This document shows positions 42,948-55,307 of a stretch of DNA of 64,000 nt, piece by piece (the stretch's first letter is position 1; every line of letters starts with the position of its first letter). The position numbers were made by a program, and so were the translations under genes. The notes beneath the pieces are model-generated. The model was not told the DNA's origin. It ran no database searches and saw only the letters and a program-made list of their open reading frames with translations. Origin of the DNA: Isoetes taiwanensis (lineage: Eukaryota > Streptophyta > Lycopodiopsida > Isoetales > Isoetaceae); the NCBI GenBank assembly GCA_021234155.1, contig JAJEKV010000031.1:12634928-12698927 (forward strand), read 5' to 3'.

Positions 42948-43487
42948 TTACAACGTGACCAAACATACCTGGCTATCAGCGGGTGTAGCTATGAATGAGG
43001 TCCCCTCCCCAAACCTTGGAGTTGGCTGGGTTACTCGAGCCATGTCAGCCCTCCATATCCTTGCAAACCCAACATCCATCTCCTTTGCACGGCTCACAAT
43101 TCCAGGGTCTACCCCAATTTCCACCATTTCCCTGATAATCCTTGCCTTGTCTATTGCAGCAACCTGGTCATGCTCGGGTCCTGAATTGGCGGCAGCATAG
43201 TTCACCCATCCCTGGGTGTCCAGTCTCATTGAGTTGCCGTGACCAATGTCAGCATGTTGCTGTGGAGCAGGCAAGTCCCACCTCTTCATTGGGGAATTGA
43301 GTGTGTTGATTGGGTTTGCTACAGGCCTAACTATAGGTATGCAACCCTCGATACTTACGTGATGCTCATGACCAGCATCACCCGAGCAGATATGTGTGTC
43401 ATCTAAACTACACATAACTTGCTCTTCAACAGCATCCTCCAATGGTTGGGAGTTCAGGTCTACACAGGGACTAGCAGGAACAGTAGG
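42948..43487 (-). pseudogene. ORF cut by chromovirus 2, probable 3' part of the pogo-like element
   Basis: About 180 codons remain after removing the LTR-derived start: PTVPASPCVDLNSQPLEDAV, CSLDDTHICSGDAGHEHH, and a C-terminal region with REMVEIGVDPGIVSRAKEM. The upstream part is replaced by the LTR at 43488. The sequence beyond the other LTR (58441 on) is coding-like on the same strand and leads into a DDE transposase, so both halves probably belonged to one element. No domain is recognised. Confidence 0.45.
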
Positions 43488-43745
43488 TGTGACGCTCCCT
43501 GCTAAACGTACGGCGCCCGGCCGTACACTCGGCAGGAAATCCCCCATCCGGCTCAACAACCGCATGGGCCCTTCGTCTACCCCGCACTCTGAGGTGACTC
43601 CTAGTGCGGGAAGGGAACACGAAGGTGTCTTGCGCGCCCTTCCCCTATGGGCTCCTATAACAGCGGAAGCGATAACACGTCAGAACTAGCATCAACATAT
43701 ACAAATACTACCTCGAAGGGTAGTGCATCACTCATAATCCAAGGC

Positions 43746-45593
43746 CAGGGTGTTTTTTAGTGGCCCCGGCGGGCCAGTTGGCCACACATTCACATATTTC
43801 ATAAAATAGTCGGCCACGCCGGAGTAGGATGCGTTCTCACCATGACCAAAGGGTAGTGGCCAGTTCAAAACACCAACTTATGAAATTCAGTTTATAAGTG
43901 GCCAATTTGATATTTACTAAATCTCTGAACCCCTAGAGCGTGACCATTCCAAAATATTATGCACGCTAGCAGCTTGTTGGGGTGGCCATTTAAACTTATA
44001 GAATAATTTTATAGTTCTAGGATTATGGCCAGGCTCTATATTGGCCTGGTGTAGGGATATAATTTCGCCACTTGCAGGGGATTAAAATCTTTTTGAGTTT
44101 AGCCCTAAAATTCTAAAGGCATTTCTAATAATCGCATCGATCCGAGACATCGGATCGCCATTCTAGAATGGGACGAGCATGCATGTCATGCATGCATGCG
44201 GGCGGCGCATGCCCGTTTTGGGTTGGGAGTTCGCTATTTCAGGCGCGTTTCTGCATCCACGTCTCATCGGCGCTTCCTCTTCTCTCAGCAGTACCTTATT
44301 CTCTTTGAATTGTTTCCAGGCAGGGGAGGGGCTTCTTCCTGCCTGGTTTAGCCAATTTGGCGTATCTTTCTTGCTATCCTTTACCGGCCTTTGGCCTCGT
44401 CCTGTGACCTTCGTCCTCGATCCTAGTTTGTAAGGAAGTTCTCTGGTAGTCGGGCAGTTTGTTGGTTTCTTGCGAGTCCCATTCTAGAATCGCATCGATC
44501 CGAGACATCGGATCGCCATTCTAGAATGGGACGAGCATGCATGTCATGCATGCATGCGGGCGGCGCATGCCCGTTTTGGGTTGGGAGTTCGCTATTTCAG
44601 CGGCGCCAGATCCATCGCGTCTCATCGGCGGCTTCCTCTTCTCTCGCCAGATTACCTTATTCTCTTTGAACCCACCCTCCCCTTCTTTGTTTATTATATT
44701 TTGTACAAGTTACGTTTATCATGTTTTTCCACCATTTGGGTGATTTTTTTCCACCCATTTGGGTGATGCTTTTCTCCGGTATGTTTTTCGTTTGTTGTGT
44801 TGGTGATGCGTGTGCACCGGGTTGGCGGCGGCATCCGTTTTGACTTCTCCATGCGGGGGGTTTTGGGAGCGATTCTATGCCTTACGTTTGTCTAAGCCCT
44901 TGTCGAAGGCTTATCACTAGGGTTTTTCCTCGAAAACCCGAAAGGGCGGGGTTTTTTAATCCCGGTGATAAGCTTTCGGCAGGTACATCAGCCACTCATC
45001 TATTAGCATTGTATTTGTTTTGGGGTCCAAATGATATAATTGGATTTTCCCTTTATTTTTCGTGGGTAGTTCGCATGTGTGCGGCTACCCACTGTCCACC
45101 ATTGTAGAAAATCTGCTGAGATGAATGAGAAGCCTAGTTGGTTTCTTGCGAGTCCCATTCTAGAATATAGTATTTTGTTCTTAGGTTCAAATTTGTTTTA
45201 ATTCAATTTGCAACTCGCATCTCGAATTTGTTCTTCATCATCCAACCCAAATCTCCTCTTCATCGTCCTAACTAAAATCAAGGTTAGTTTCCATTTGCCA
45301 AGTACCTGCAATATAGTATGTATTTGTTCGTGAACTGCATAGAGAATCATAGAAACTAGAGATCGTCTTACTGATGTGGCTATTATATTTATGTGTTAGA
45401 TGTATGGATGTGGCCAATTCAAATTTCTGAAAGAAAAAAATAGTTTCTCGATTTTGCCATTTAACTTACAACCTCTTGGTGTAATAATGCGAAAAAAGGC
45501 CAGGCCAAACTACGCTTAGCAAATTATCCAAGATAAGTAGTGGCCAATATATTATGCCCCGTCAAATATATAGGGAGGTTAAAAAATACCCTG
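43746..45593. mobile_element. Non-autonomous hAT element, 1848 bp, with 8-bp target duplication
   Basis: Termini are CAGGGTGTTTTTTA and the reverse complement CAGGGTATTTTTTA (13 of 14), typical of hAT (CAGGG). TCCAAGGC flanks it on both sides (43738-43745 and 45594-45601). The 5' LTR of the same retrotransposon has the empty site with a single TCCAAGGC at 57060-57067. Subterminal regions are dense in GTGGCCA/GGCCA words in both orientations, as at hAT transposase-binding ends. It has no transposase gene. The interior holds a tandem duplication. Confidence 0.94.
44133..45166 (+). repeat. Tandem duplication inside the hAT element
   Basis: Unit A 44133-44490 and unit B 44491-45166 both start CGCATCGATCCGAGACATCG and both end GTTTCTTGCGAGTCCCATTC plus TAGAAT. 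Their first 110 bp are almost identical and the middles diverge or carry indels. Each unit has CATGCATG (RY) words near its start. Unit B contains a hairpin at 44902-44981 (GGCTTATCACT and its reverse). The parallel ORFs at 44179 and 44537 come from the duplication. Confidence 0.8.
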
Positions 45594-46969
45594 TCCAAGG
45601 CAAAGATGATAATCACGAACCATAAAACATGAGAGCTCCTACCCCGGCTCAGACTCGTAAGGAGGATGACTGACCGGCTAGGCCTCAAGATAGAGCAGAC
45701 CGAGTCATGGCAATGGCGAGGGCTGGCATAGAACAATGGCTAGGGTTGACCACTCCATCCGCCCCTCCTGTGCATACTTTGGATGGGCTAGATCGTGCTC
45801 GACAGACTCTAGCCTCCGGGATCACCCAACCCCATGGCATCACCCATCGGGACTACTCCAGTTGCATCTCCTCGTCCGATGAGGCAGGAAGGGTTGCATC
45901 TCCCCTTCCCGGGATCTAGAGGTGCCGGGTGGCTAGAGAATCGATGACACACCATTGCGTGACCGATGAACCCCCAAAACGAGAGCCAAGCCAACACTTG
46001 CAACTCGAGAGGCGGGGCAACACCATTGCCCAGGGGAGGTGTCGGACCCATGCTCGCCCCCACGAAGTGACCGACCATAAGCCTAGCCCACTATGGGATC
46101 CCCGAAGCCCCACTCGGGGGGATCCTCCCTCCACTTTCCCTCTAGCCCTGTTATATGGTGCTGAGTCATATCATAGCCTCAATAGCCTGGTGGGCTCCCT
46201 ATGCACAAGCCGCAACTAATAGGAACTAAGGGGTCTACTCTAGGAGCATACTACATATGGCTCTAGGTCTCTACCCCCTTCCCAATACAAGAGGAGCAAA
46301 CATGATCAACCATCATCACATAATCATCACATCATGAGAATAATCATAAGAATAACATCTTAACCTAATCATACAAATCTAACTAATAGTTAGGGTTCCT
46401 TGATTAGGTTCAAGATGTTGAATATGGGTTCTAGGATGGCTCTACTCTAGATACAAAATACTAGCATATCCGGAATGCTAATTTCCAGATGAGCTATCAC
46501 AACCACTATCCTACATACCTGCTCCCAAGCTCTCCCTCCAGATCCGGTGTGCCTCCATGGTCTCCGGAGCTCATGAGATGCCGCCCTACTCCAAGAACGA
46601 GTCTCCCCCTGGGGCCGCTGCACCAGTCTATGCCCACAAAAAGCGATGTTGAAATGGGGTTTCGACGCAGTAGGTGAGTCTCACGGGTGCTAGGGCTGGA
46701 AAGAGGTCTAGGGTTAGGGTTTATGCCTATATGAGTTAGGTCCACCTAGGATGCCACGTGGCACCAATCGGGTGAGTCTGTGGCGGTGCCCCAATAGGTT
46801 AAGGCCACGTGGATAATGGCTTAACCTATGGTTGGCTAAGTTATGAGAATAACTTAGCCATGCCCCTAGTGCCACAATCTATGGTATACAAGGCTATGAA
46901 GATAGACTTGTATGGTGACGGATCCAGGAATATACGTATTTATGGCGTATGTTCCCCTGGACCGTCACA

Positions 46970-46982
46970 TTCTCCCCCCTTA
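46970..46982 (-). other. Polypurine tract of chromovirus 2
   Basis: Minus strand TAAGGGGGGAGAA directly before the 3' LTR start. It primes plus-strand DNA synthesis in Ty3 elements. Confidence 0.85.
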
Positions 46983-47885
46983 AGGACAATGCTGTCCTCA
47001 GCATTGCGCTAAGGTGACGAACCTACCTTATGCCTGCACAAGCAACAACATGTCATAACCTTTAGTTTAGTTTAGCAATCAAGTTTTATTAGTTCAAGTC
47101 AAAAATTTAGGCTATATTTGTACTTATACAAAATTATATAGCCTTAACACGGTTATTTCTTACGATAATTCAAAACATTATGGTAAGAGTTATTAGGGTT
47201 CATAATCTAAATTATGGCTCTCCCTATCTTCTCGTAATCGCTCCTCGTTGAGGTCCACCTTCTACTTGCACGCAAAAGGAGCACATTACGTTAGTTTAGT
47301 TAATAATTTGTGGTTTTAGGGGACCACCCCCCTTACCTCCTTGAGTCGAACTACTGACTCAAGGTTGTCCTACTACCTTGCCCAAGATCATGGCCCTTTC
47401 GGATTTGAGCTTAAGGATCATTTAAGATGCTCCCATCATCGCCCATGATCGAGTGCTACCTTGTACTCGGTTACCCGGTCGAGTACCCTAGTGCATCATG
47501 CCCCACGGGTTTGAAGCTAGGGAACGTCTCACGATCCCATCATCGCGCATGATTACTTTAACCTTCACCATGACCCTCCTACGGCCGGGTGTGCGTCCCC
47601 GCATCGTGGCATAGAGATCATCCGATCGATGTCCCATCATCGCCCACTATGCCTCATTCCTCACTCACATGACCCTAATGGTCATGCGCACCTCTTGGTG
47701 CGTGTGGCCTAGAGAATGCCCTAAAGGTGTATCCCATCATCGCCCACACGATCCAAGGTTACGCACATGCACCCTAGTAACTAGAATGCATGCGCCCGGG
47801 CTTAAAACTAACTAACAACATACTAGCTAACCACCGGCAAGTCGGGTGACCAAGTCGGAGACGACTTCGCCCATCAAACCCTCCT
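46983..47885 (-). other. 3' non-coding region of chromovirus 2
   Basis: No coding sequence. It matches the corresponding 18.2-19.0 kb region of element 1 in reverse (for example the CCCATCATCGCCCA repeats). Confidence 0.6.
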
Positions 47886-48412
47886 TCATAAACTCGGGTA
47901 TTGCTTCTCCAAGTCTTGCTTCAATACCCATGTCGCATCTTCCACGGGTAAGTGCTTCCACTTAACCAAAATCGGAGGAAGGCGAGACCTCCTAGTCTTC
48001 TTGAATGACTTATCAAGAAGCAATTCAGGCACTATTTCTACTTGCTCCTCCGTCATTTCCAACAAGGTTGGAGTATCCAAAACCTCCTGGGGGGTTAGGA
48101 TTGTGCCTTTTTAATAAACTTCGTGGAAGACCTTGTGCACCTTGAGATGGGCTGGAAGATCCAACTTGTAGGCTTGAGAGCCCACTCTCTCCAAAATCTT
48201 GAGCGGACCAGCCCACCTAGGGGCAAGCTTCTTGCAGCTCCCAATCCGCAGGCTTGGCTTGCTTCACCTTTATCTTCAACCGACGCTATCGCGCTTTTGC
48301 CTTGAATTCTCTTACGGTCATGTGCTTGTCGGCTACACTCTTCTGCCGACTTCTTGCCGCCAATAAATAACCCCTTACTTCTTCCACTACTAGCCGTGAT
48401 ATCCCCTAACAT
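47886..48412 (-). pseudogene. Integrase C-terminus and chromodomain of chromovirus 2
   Basis: ORF 48080-47886 reads TPTLLEMTEEQVEIVPELLL and LVKWKHLPVEDATWV, the chromodomain. The linker before it is frameshifted ([16 protein letters not shown]-like sequence near 48200). It is nearly identical to residues 70-130 of the chromodomain ORF of element 1. Confidence 0.9.
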
Positions 48413-48482
48413 CTCTTTGGGATACTTCTACCTTGGACACGGGATTGTGCGGTATCAGGGGTTAAGCAACGGTACCCGTAAT

Positions 48483-49320
48483 TTACCATGAAAGGAGACA
48501 TCCGAGATGACTCCGCTTGGCAATTGTAGGCGAATTCCACCGGTGGATGTACTCATCCCACTTGACCGCTTGTTCCACACATAGCTTGAAGCATGTCTTC
48601 AATGATCCGATTCGTCCTCTCCGTCGGCCATCTGTTTGGGGATGATATGCCGTGCTCATGGAGAGCTTCGATGCGAGTGGTCTTTGAAGAGGTCCTACCC
48701 GCGAAGGCACTCATAAACTTGGAATCCCTATCGGATATTATCTCCCGAGGCATGCCATGGAGTCCGAAAATCTCCTTACAAATAACTTGGCGATTATCTA
48801 ATGCGGTGTCGGTAGTCTTGCAAGGCACAAAATGTGCCATCTTAGATAACTTATCTCGACAACCATCAATGCATCCTTGCCTCGAAGAGTTCTAGGGAGA
48901 CCCGTGATGAAATCCATGCTTATGACCTCCCACTTTGCATTTGGCACCCCAATGGCTCAAGAGCACACGGAATCGAAGTTGCTTCGCTTTGGTCTCTTGA
49001 CATAGCTGGCAATCCCGAATATATGCAGCTATCCGCCTCTTCATTCTGGCCGAGTAGCTACTTCGAATCTTGAAATAGGTCTTCATGAAGCCAGCATGCC
49101 TCGCTATTGGGCTGTTATGTGTGTCATGAAGAATTAGCTTCCTTACCCACGATGATTCGGGCACACACAACTTATGCTTGTGGTACAACAGGTTGCCTTC
49201 CTTCTTATAATGCTTGAAGACTTCCCGCTCCTTATCGATTACGGCTTCCTTGGAAAGGCTTTCCCATACCTCCTTGAAGTCCACATCCGTTGGCAAGGAC
49301 TCCTCAATCTTCTTGCCAAA
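48483..49320 (-). pseudogene. Integrase of chromovirus 2
   Basis: ORF 49296-48892 has the spacer and zinc-binding region (DFKEVWESLSKEAV, FKHYKKEGNLLYH, HDTHNSPIARHAG, CQLCQETKAKQ). ORF 48840-48553 has part of the core (MAHFVPCKTTD, REIISDRDSKFMS). ORF 48710-48483 has the STAYHPQTDG block. The catalytic core is split by frameshifts. Confidence 0.88.
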
Positions 49321-50540
49321 CTCACTTTCGAAAGAGTGGAAATCGCATTACAATGCGTCCTTATGCGAAATGGTCTCGGAGAGGGCATCCGCTGCTACAA
49401 CATTAAGCTTATCGGGCTTATATATAATATCAAAATCATACTCCTCAAGGAATTCCATCCACCTCCTTTGCCTTAAGTTGAGGGTGGCTGGGTGAAAGAT
49501 CTTGAAGGCTCACGGTGATCGGTATCCAAGCTGAAACTTCCTTCGGCAGATAATGCCTCCATATCCTCAATGCCCGACAATGGCTAGCGGCTCCCGATCA
49601 TGGGTTGGGTAGCGTTGCTTTCGTCGTTCATCATCTTAATGAGTCGTGGCGACTACCCTTCCTTCTTGCATCAAGGCCCCTTATTTGCTATCTTGCTTGC
49701 ATCTGTTGCTACCAACTTATCTTTACCGGATCGGGAGGACAAGCCTCGGTCTTTGTCGTTAGGGCCTCTTTAAGCTTCTCAAAAGAAGCTTGGACTTTCT
49801 CTAACCAATGGCTAGTCAATCCTTAATCTTCTTGGCCTTAGTGAGGTCGGCAAGGGGGCGCCCGCCGCCAAAGTCCTTGGCGAGGCGTTACGTAATATCC
49901 CGCCAACCCGAGAAAGCTTCTTACTACGCCACATTCCTTGGAGCTGGCCAATCAACTATTGCCTCAATCTTAGATGGATCTGTGGAGATTCCCTCGGATG
50001 TTACTACATGCCCCAAGTACTCTACTCGGCTGTTGCAAAGTGGCACTTAGAGAGCTTCCCATACAAGTGATGGCGTCTCAACTTCTCCAACACTTTCTGA
50101 GATGCGACAATGCTCCTCAAAGGGACTTCTTTGTAGATTAGGATGTCGTCGAAGAAGACAATAACAAACTCATCCAAGAAGTCTCACGAAGATGTCGTTC
50201 ATGAGGCGCATAAGCGTTCTTTGGAGCATTCGATAGTCAAAGGGCATTCTTGTAAAATTCAAAGTGACCATACCCGTTACGGCGGTCTTATGGATATCCT
50301 CTTCTTTTATTCTTATCGATGGTATCGACCTCAAATCAATTTTAGAGAATACCTTTGCTCCTTATGGCTGGTCCATTAGATCATACGCCCTTGGCAATGC
50401 ATACTTGTTCTTTATCGTGCGCTTATTAAAGTGGCGATAGTCTATCACATTCTTAAGCTCCCATCCTTCTTCTTCACAAAGAGTATAGGTGCTCGAAAGG
50501 AGACACACTTGCTCTTATAAATCAAGCTCGAGCAATTCAC
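49320..50540 (-). pseudogene. RT and RNase H of chromovirus 2
   Basis: Minus translation gives [20 protein letters not shown] at about 50500, KNKYALPRAYDLMDQP, FSKIDLRS near 50340, IKEEDIHKTAV and MPFDYRML. Next come FDDILIY with VLEKLRRHHLYGKLSKCHFA near 50150-50030, and an RNase H-like stretch to about 49320. Stops are frequent. Element 1 lacks the RNase H part. Confidence 0.82.
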
Positions 50541-53500
50541 GAAATTTGTTTCTTGAGCTCAATCATTGCAGGGGTGCTCATTCTATATGGCGCCTTCTTG
50601 GTAAAGGCCATCCGGAGCCAATGTGATCTCACATTCCACACCCTATAAGGTGGCGGTCCAGGATTTCATCGGGAAATACATCCTTGAATTACGAAATAAG
50701 CACGGCTATCTGCACGGGGCAACTGATTTCCCTTTGGTTCACTTCCATCGCTTGCACGGCTCAAGCGATTCCATCCTCAAGATGTAATCCACCTTATTCC
50801 TTTCTATAGTCCTCCTTAGGCTGCTTCAAAAGAAATACCTTTGCATAGGAGAATCTAGCTTCTTACCTTTCACTATCAACTTTCAGCCGATGCGGTGCCG
50901 TCATGGTGACTTCATTCGGTCGCAATCAATCATGGCTTTGGCTGGCTTCAAAAATTCCATCCCCACTATCGGATCATATCTTCCGATATCCATGACTTCT
51001 GCTCCCATCGGCCCACTTAGCCCCACTAAGGTCTATGTCAAAGGTGATCCTCCTCCCTTAGTGTGTGCGAATGGCGCCGTTTGCCATAACTCGCGGCCTT
51101 GGCTTAGACTTCAATACCTTGTTCTTCATTAGAGCTGACCAATCTAGGAGATGCAAAATTATGAGAGCTACGTATCTATGAGGACTACATAAAATTACTA
51201 TCTATGATCCCATCCGCGGCGATAATGGTTGGTGATTCTCTATATCACTGTCTCAATGTTTGCACATATGTGGCACTCACCATCTATGAAGTCCTGGCCC
51301 TCCTGCTGGTGCGTCGTCCTCGTAAAACTACGTTGGGGAGTCCCAATCCAAGAGTTACGCCAAATTTGATTTGCATGGCCGAATGGACAATCATGTGTTG
51401 GTGCCACGGCTGGAAGCTTTTTGAAACATAGCTTTTTCTCAATGCATTCTGTCTCTTTTCCTTATTGGTGTCTAGGAGGCGGCTTAAGAGGCTGCCCACG
51501 ATGCATTAAGTGCTTACGGTCCCCAAAAGCTTTGCTCGACCCTTACCGTCTTGGCGACTCACGATGGTGTAGTTGCTGATTGCTTACCACGATATTGTCC
51601 ACGATCGCCACGAACTCTTACCCACGAAGGTTATTTGCTTCTCTGCTTTGGAGTTCTTTGGTGCCTCCTCAAACTTATAGCTTTATCTTCGGCCTGCGCT
51701 TGGCTGACCTTGGGTTGATTGCTCTAACAAGCCTCTTGATATTGCTGTTCAACCCCTCAATGTAAGTATCCGCGGCTTGCCTCTCGAGACTCGGGAACAT
51801 GCGGCACGAGCCTCATAAATTCTTCGGTATACTTAGCCAGCGATAAGCTACCTGATTCAACTGTAAAAAGCTGTTGAATCGTCTACTAGTATGAGACCTT
51901 GGCACGTGGTGCTGCGCGAAAAGCCTTTTTGAAGGTCTTAAACCTGCAATTGTTCCTCTTGACTTGTTGGATTTAACATATCCCTTCCACGGATCCTTGC
52001 GGTCCAATAAGGTTAGGCTGTAGCAACTTTCCCTATGTCCTTGTCTTTCATACCGTATGAGTTGCCAAATTCTTCCATTTCATCAAGCCATGCTTCACCT
52101 CCATGCGATCTGTCTTTCCCCGAGGCTGGCGGAGCTTCCTTGTCTTCCATACATTGCTCATAGCACTATCCACCTTTTTACGATAGTCACTGTCTTTCTT
52201 GCTCTTTTCCTTGCTTTAGGTGTGCCCGGTATTTGTCGGAACTAGAGCTATCCTCCTTTGGAAGAGCTATCGATGGCTGGAGCTAGATGATAATGGACTC
52301 CTGGTTCTCCTCTTCCTTCTCCTATCCACGGCGTTCCCTGGTTGCCCTCCCCCTTCTGGTGAGGGACGTCACCACCCGGGAAAACAAGGTGGGGGTGGAG
52401 GACCATCTTCTGTGCATTCATGAGAGGTGTCGCCCCGGTTGATGAGGTGTTGCATCACGGTTCCTCATCTGCACCAACTTTGCGTTTGCCTCGGTGACAT
52501 ATCTGCTCAGCGTCTTCTGTTCTCTCGCCAAACAAGTTCCTTGGTACCCAATTGCGTGGTCGGTGCTGATCTTGAGATCACGCACTTGAGTTCCTTCTTT
52601 GCAAGGATTGATCATCAATACATTTTATTTGGGTTAGATGTTGATCAATTTTACTTGCAATTGAATTATCTTTAGTTATAAGAAATCATACAAAGCCTTT
52701 CATTGACAAAACAATTAATAGTCATTAATACATAAGGATTACATGATAAGGTAGATATATCTTAGCACAATGGGTACAAGAAATACTTAGCACAAACTTA
52801 AGAAAATTTTACAACTATTCAATGGCCTCGAAAGCGAAGAAGTTCTTGACATCCACAGAATCGGAGGCCTTTGCGAGGTTGCTTGCAAGATGTTCCTCGT
52901 CGATCTTCCTTCAAGTGCTCGGGCCATCTCGGTTCGGGAGTTAAGTCTTTATTCTTTGCTACCCTGAAAGTGTTGCATCCCTAAGGTGCCCTCTCATAAA
53001 ATCGAGGCAATGGGAGCGGACTTACTGTTGAAAAGAATGATGTGATCGGCATGGTATATCTTCGGAGTTGCGCGAAGCCGAAAGTGCTATGAGAAGTGCC
53101 CGCAGTTCTTCCCCTTGGGCTGAACTCCTTGTGGAAGACTATCATTTGCCCTTGGCCGAGGGCTGGAAGATAGTAGCGAAGTGTCGTGCCCTTCCCTCGC
53201 CTCGCGATCGGTGCCCTTCCTGCATTTTGCTTCCGTAGGCATCAAGCGCCATCGGTCTTCATGATCCCTCCACATCTTTGGTTGCATTGTCCAAGTTGAT
53301 CTTTGCTGGACCCTTCCCTCATGCTCTGGCTCGAACCAGTGCGGCTTGAGCTTGGGCCCTTCCACTGGTTTGTAGAGTGTGCTCTGTATCTGCTGGAACT
53401 CCTCCTCACGAGATGATAGGTTCCTATTTGTCGATAGATCTCCCTTATCTGGCGATAAACCTTTATATGTCGACATTGTCTCCCCAGCATAAGAGTGTCT

Positions 53501-54000
53501 CTCCGCCAGCTCCCTTGGGATCTCCTGGTATGAGTAGTCGATGAGGTCTGCGCTCTTCCCGTGTGCTATCATGCCCAAGAGCTCATCGATTCGAAGACCC
53601 TGTTCCTGACAGTAGGACAAGTTGAGGATGTCATTTGCAAAAATGTACTCCTCCCGTCGATATTATCGGTGTGGCTGTGATGCCCATTTGGTGGGTGTGT
53701 TTGTTCTCGCGTCGTCGTCATGCCTCGACGCATACCTCCGCATTCTTGTTGCCTCCCTGCTCTCCCATTCTGGGTTCTGCTCCCCTAGCTGCTCGTAGTC
53801 TTCATGGATCTGTAGAGATGGTGCCCCTGACGTCGTGCCATAGTATTCGTAGGCGGAGGACTCTATATTCAGGATTTGATCCTGGGCTCTACGGGTATCA
53901 AGTGGCGCTAAGTCTAAGGGCTGAACAGAGGGTTCCCCTACTTTGTTGATTGACTTATAGTGCATGAAGAGGGCAAGGGCTTAATGTCTCAGCTGAAAGG
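50541..54000 (-). pseudogene. Gag and protease region of chromovirus 2
   Basis: ORFs 53620-53087 (177 codons, with GLRIDELLGMIAHGKSADLI), 52618-52418 and 53965-53663 are the longest open pieces and probably gag. No intact CCHC or protease motif was identified. Frameshifts are common. Confidence 0.5.
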
Positions 54001-54599
54001 TACCTATGCCTATTATGTCTGCAGGTCATGTAATCGGGCATGGTCCTAGTCCTATCCATAATTTGTTTCTTGCCTTTGGATCCTGCCAACTCTCGACCTA
54101 AGGCTTGGGTAAGTGTCTCAAGGGAAACCCAATTCCCTCCCTAGGAGGTGATCCTAACTTCCCAAGGCGGGGACCTGCTGGTCATATTGGCACATAATGT
54201 CCAGGTGTAGTAGGGTGTTCTAGTCAAAGTTGCATGAAGATCAAACAAGTGATCAAACCTGAGAGAAGGCTTGATCTCTTTGGAAGCACGATGGATATGG
54301 TGGCGACATTGTACCATCTCTCAAAGTTCTTTGGCCATTGAAAGCGAGGAAAGGGTGTAGAAAATGGCTTGCAAAAGATGGGTGGAGGATCAGAAAATCG
54401 CCCTAAAGGGCTGGGGGGCAGTTACGTAGGAAGAAAAATGGCAAATGGGGCCTATTTTTATAGACTATGGGTGACCTCGGGGTTCGTGCAAAAAGGTACC
54501 TACCTAAGACGACCTTGGTTCTATGGCTCTGGGTGTCCAAATGAACTACCATGAAGTGCAAACTTAAGCAAAACAAAGCAAGAAACACTACATGGCAAT

Positions 54600-54940
54600 T
54601 TGTTGGATCAAATTTGGCTAATTTGGCTCAAAGATGGGCTGACCGGGTGAATCCGCGCGGATGGCCTCCAGCGTCCTGGGGCCTTGACAGCGTTTGGCTG
54701 TGATCTCACCGGTTGGCTTTGTTTTGGGCCAATTTTTGGTCATTTTGGGAATTTAAAGATGCTAATATGGCTAATTGGACCAATTCTAACCTAACTAGCA
54801 ACTTATTTTGAGCAAAGCCCGACATCTAAAAGCAAGATTTTGGGGGTAGGCGGGTGAATCCAGCTTGAAAGCAGCGCCAGCGTCATGGGGCCTTGAGAGG
54901 CCATTGGCGGTCTCACTGGCCCGGCCCAATTTTAGCATTT
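54600..54940 (-). repeat. Two-copy GC-rich spacer repeat of chromovirus 2
   Basis: Two blocks at about 54637-54745 and 54845-54935 share GGGTGAATCC, CCAGCGTC, TGGGGCCTTGA and TCTCAC. They lie between the extra ORF and gag, the same position as the four-copy repeat of element 1. Confidence 0.55.
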
Positions 54941-55307
54941 TTAGATGATTTTTGCCAAAATTTTGTTGTAGTCATGATTTCTAGGGTGTTTCTAGACATG
55001 CTATGGATAATTCTACCACAATTGGGTTCTATTTTCTACATTTCAAGCATACAACATTTTTTCTAATTCTGAGAGGGAAAATGACTTTTATATTAATAAG
55101 AAACACAATTACATGAAAATTTTAATTCTTCTACAAAATTTACAAAATTTGAGGCCTAGGGCCTCTCCTGCCGGATCCTCAGGTGCTAAGTGAATATCCT
55201 TAGGCATAAGGGGTAACTCTCTTAGCATGGATAGCTGCAGAAGGTTCCCTTCCTCGAAGAGCTGGACCAGCTCTGCCCGGGGAAACCTCTTGCGGGGGGC
55301 CGGGTCA

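Larger units (their letters stand above)
43488..46969 (-). repeat. 3' LTR of chromovirus 2, split by a hAT element
   Basis: On minus it starts TGTGACGGTCC (46969) and ends GGGAGCGTCACA (43488). Removing the 1848-bp insertion and one 8-bp duplication leaves about 1626 bp, close to the 5' LTR (1629 bp). It has one G-box unit (CCACGTGG twice, near 46756 and 46806). Confidence 0.9.
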
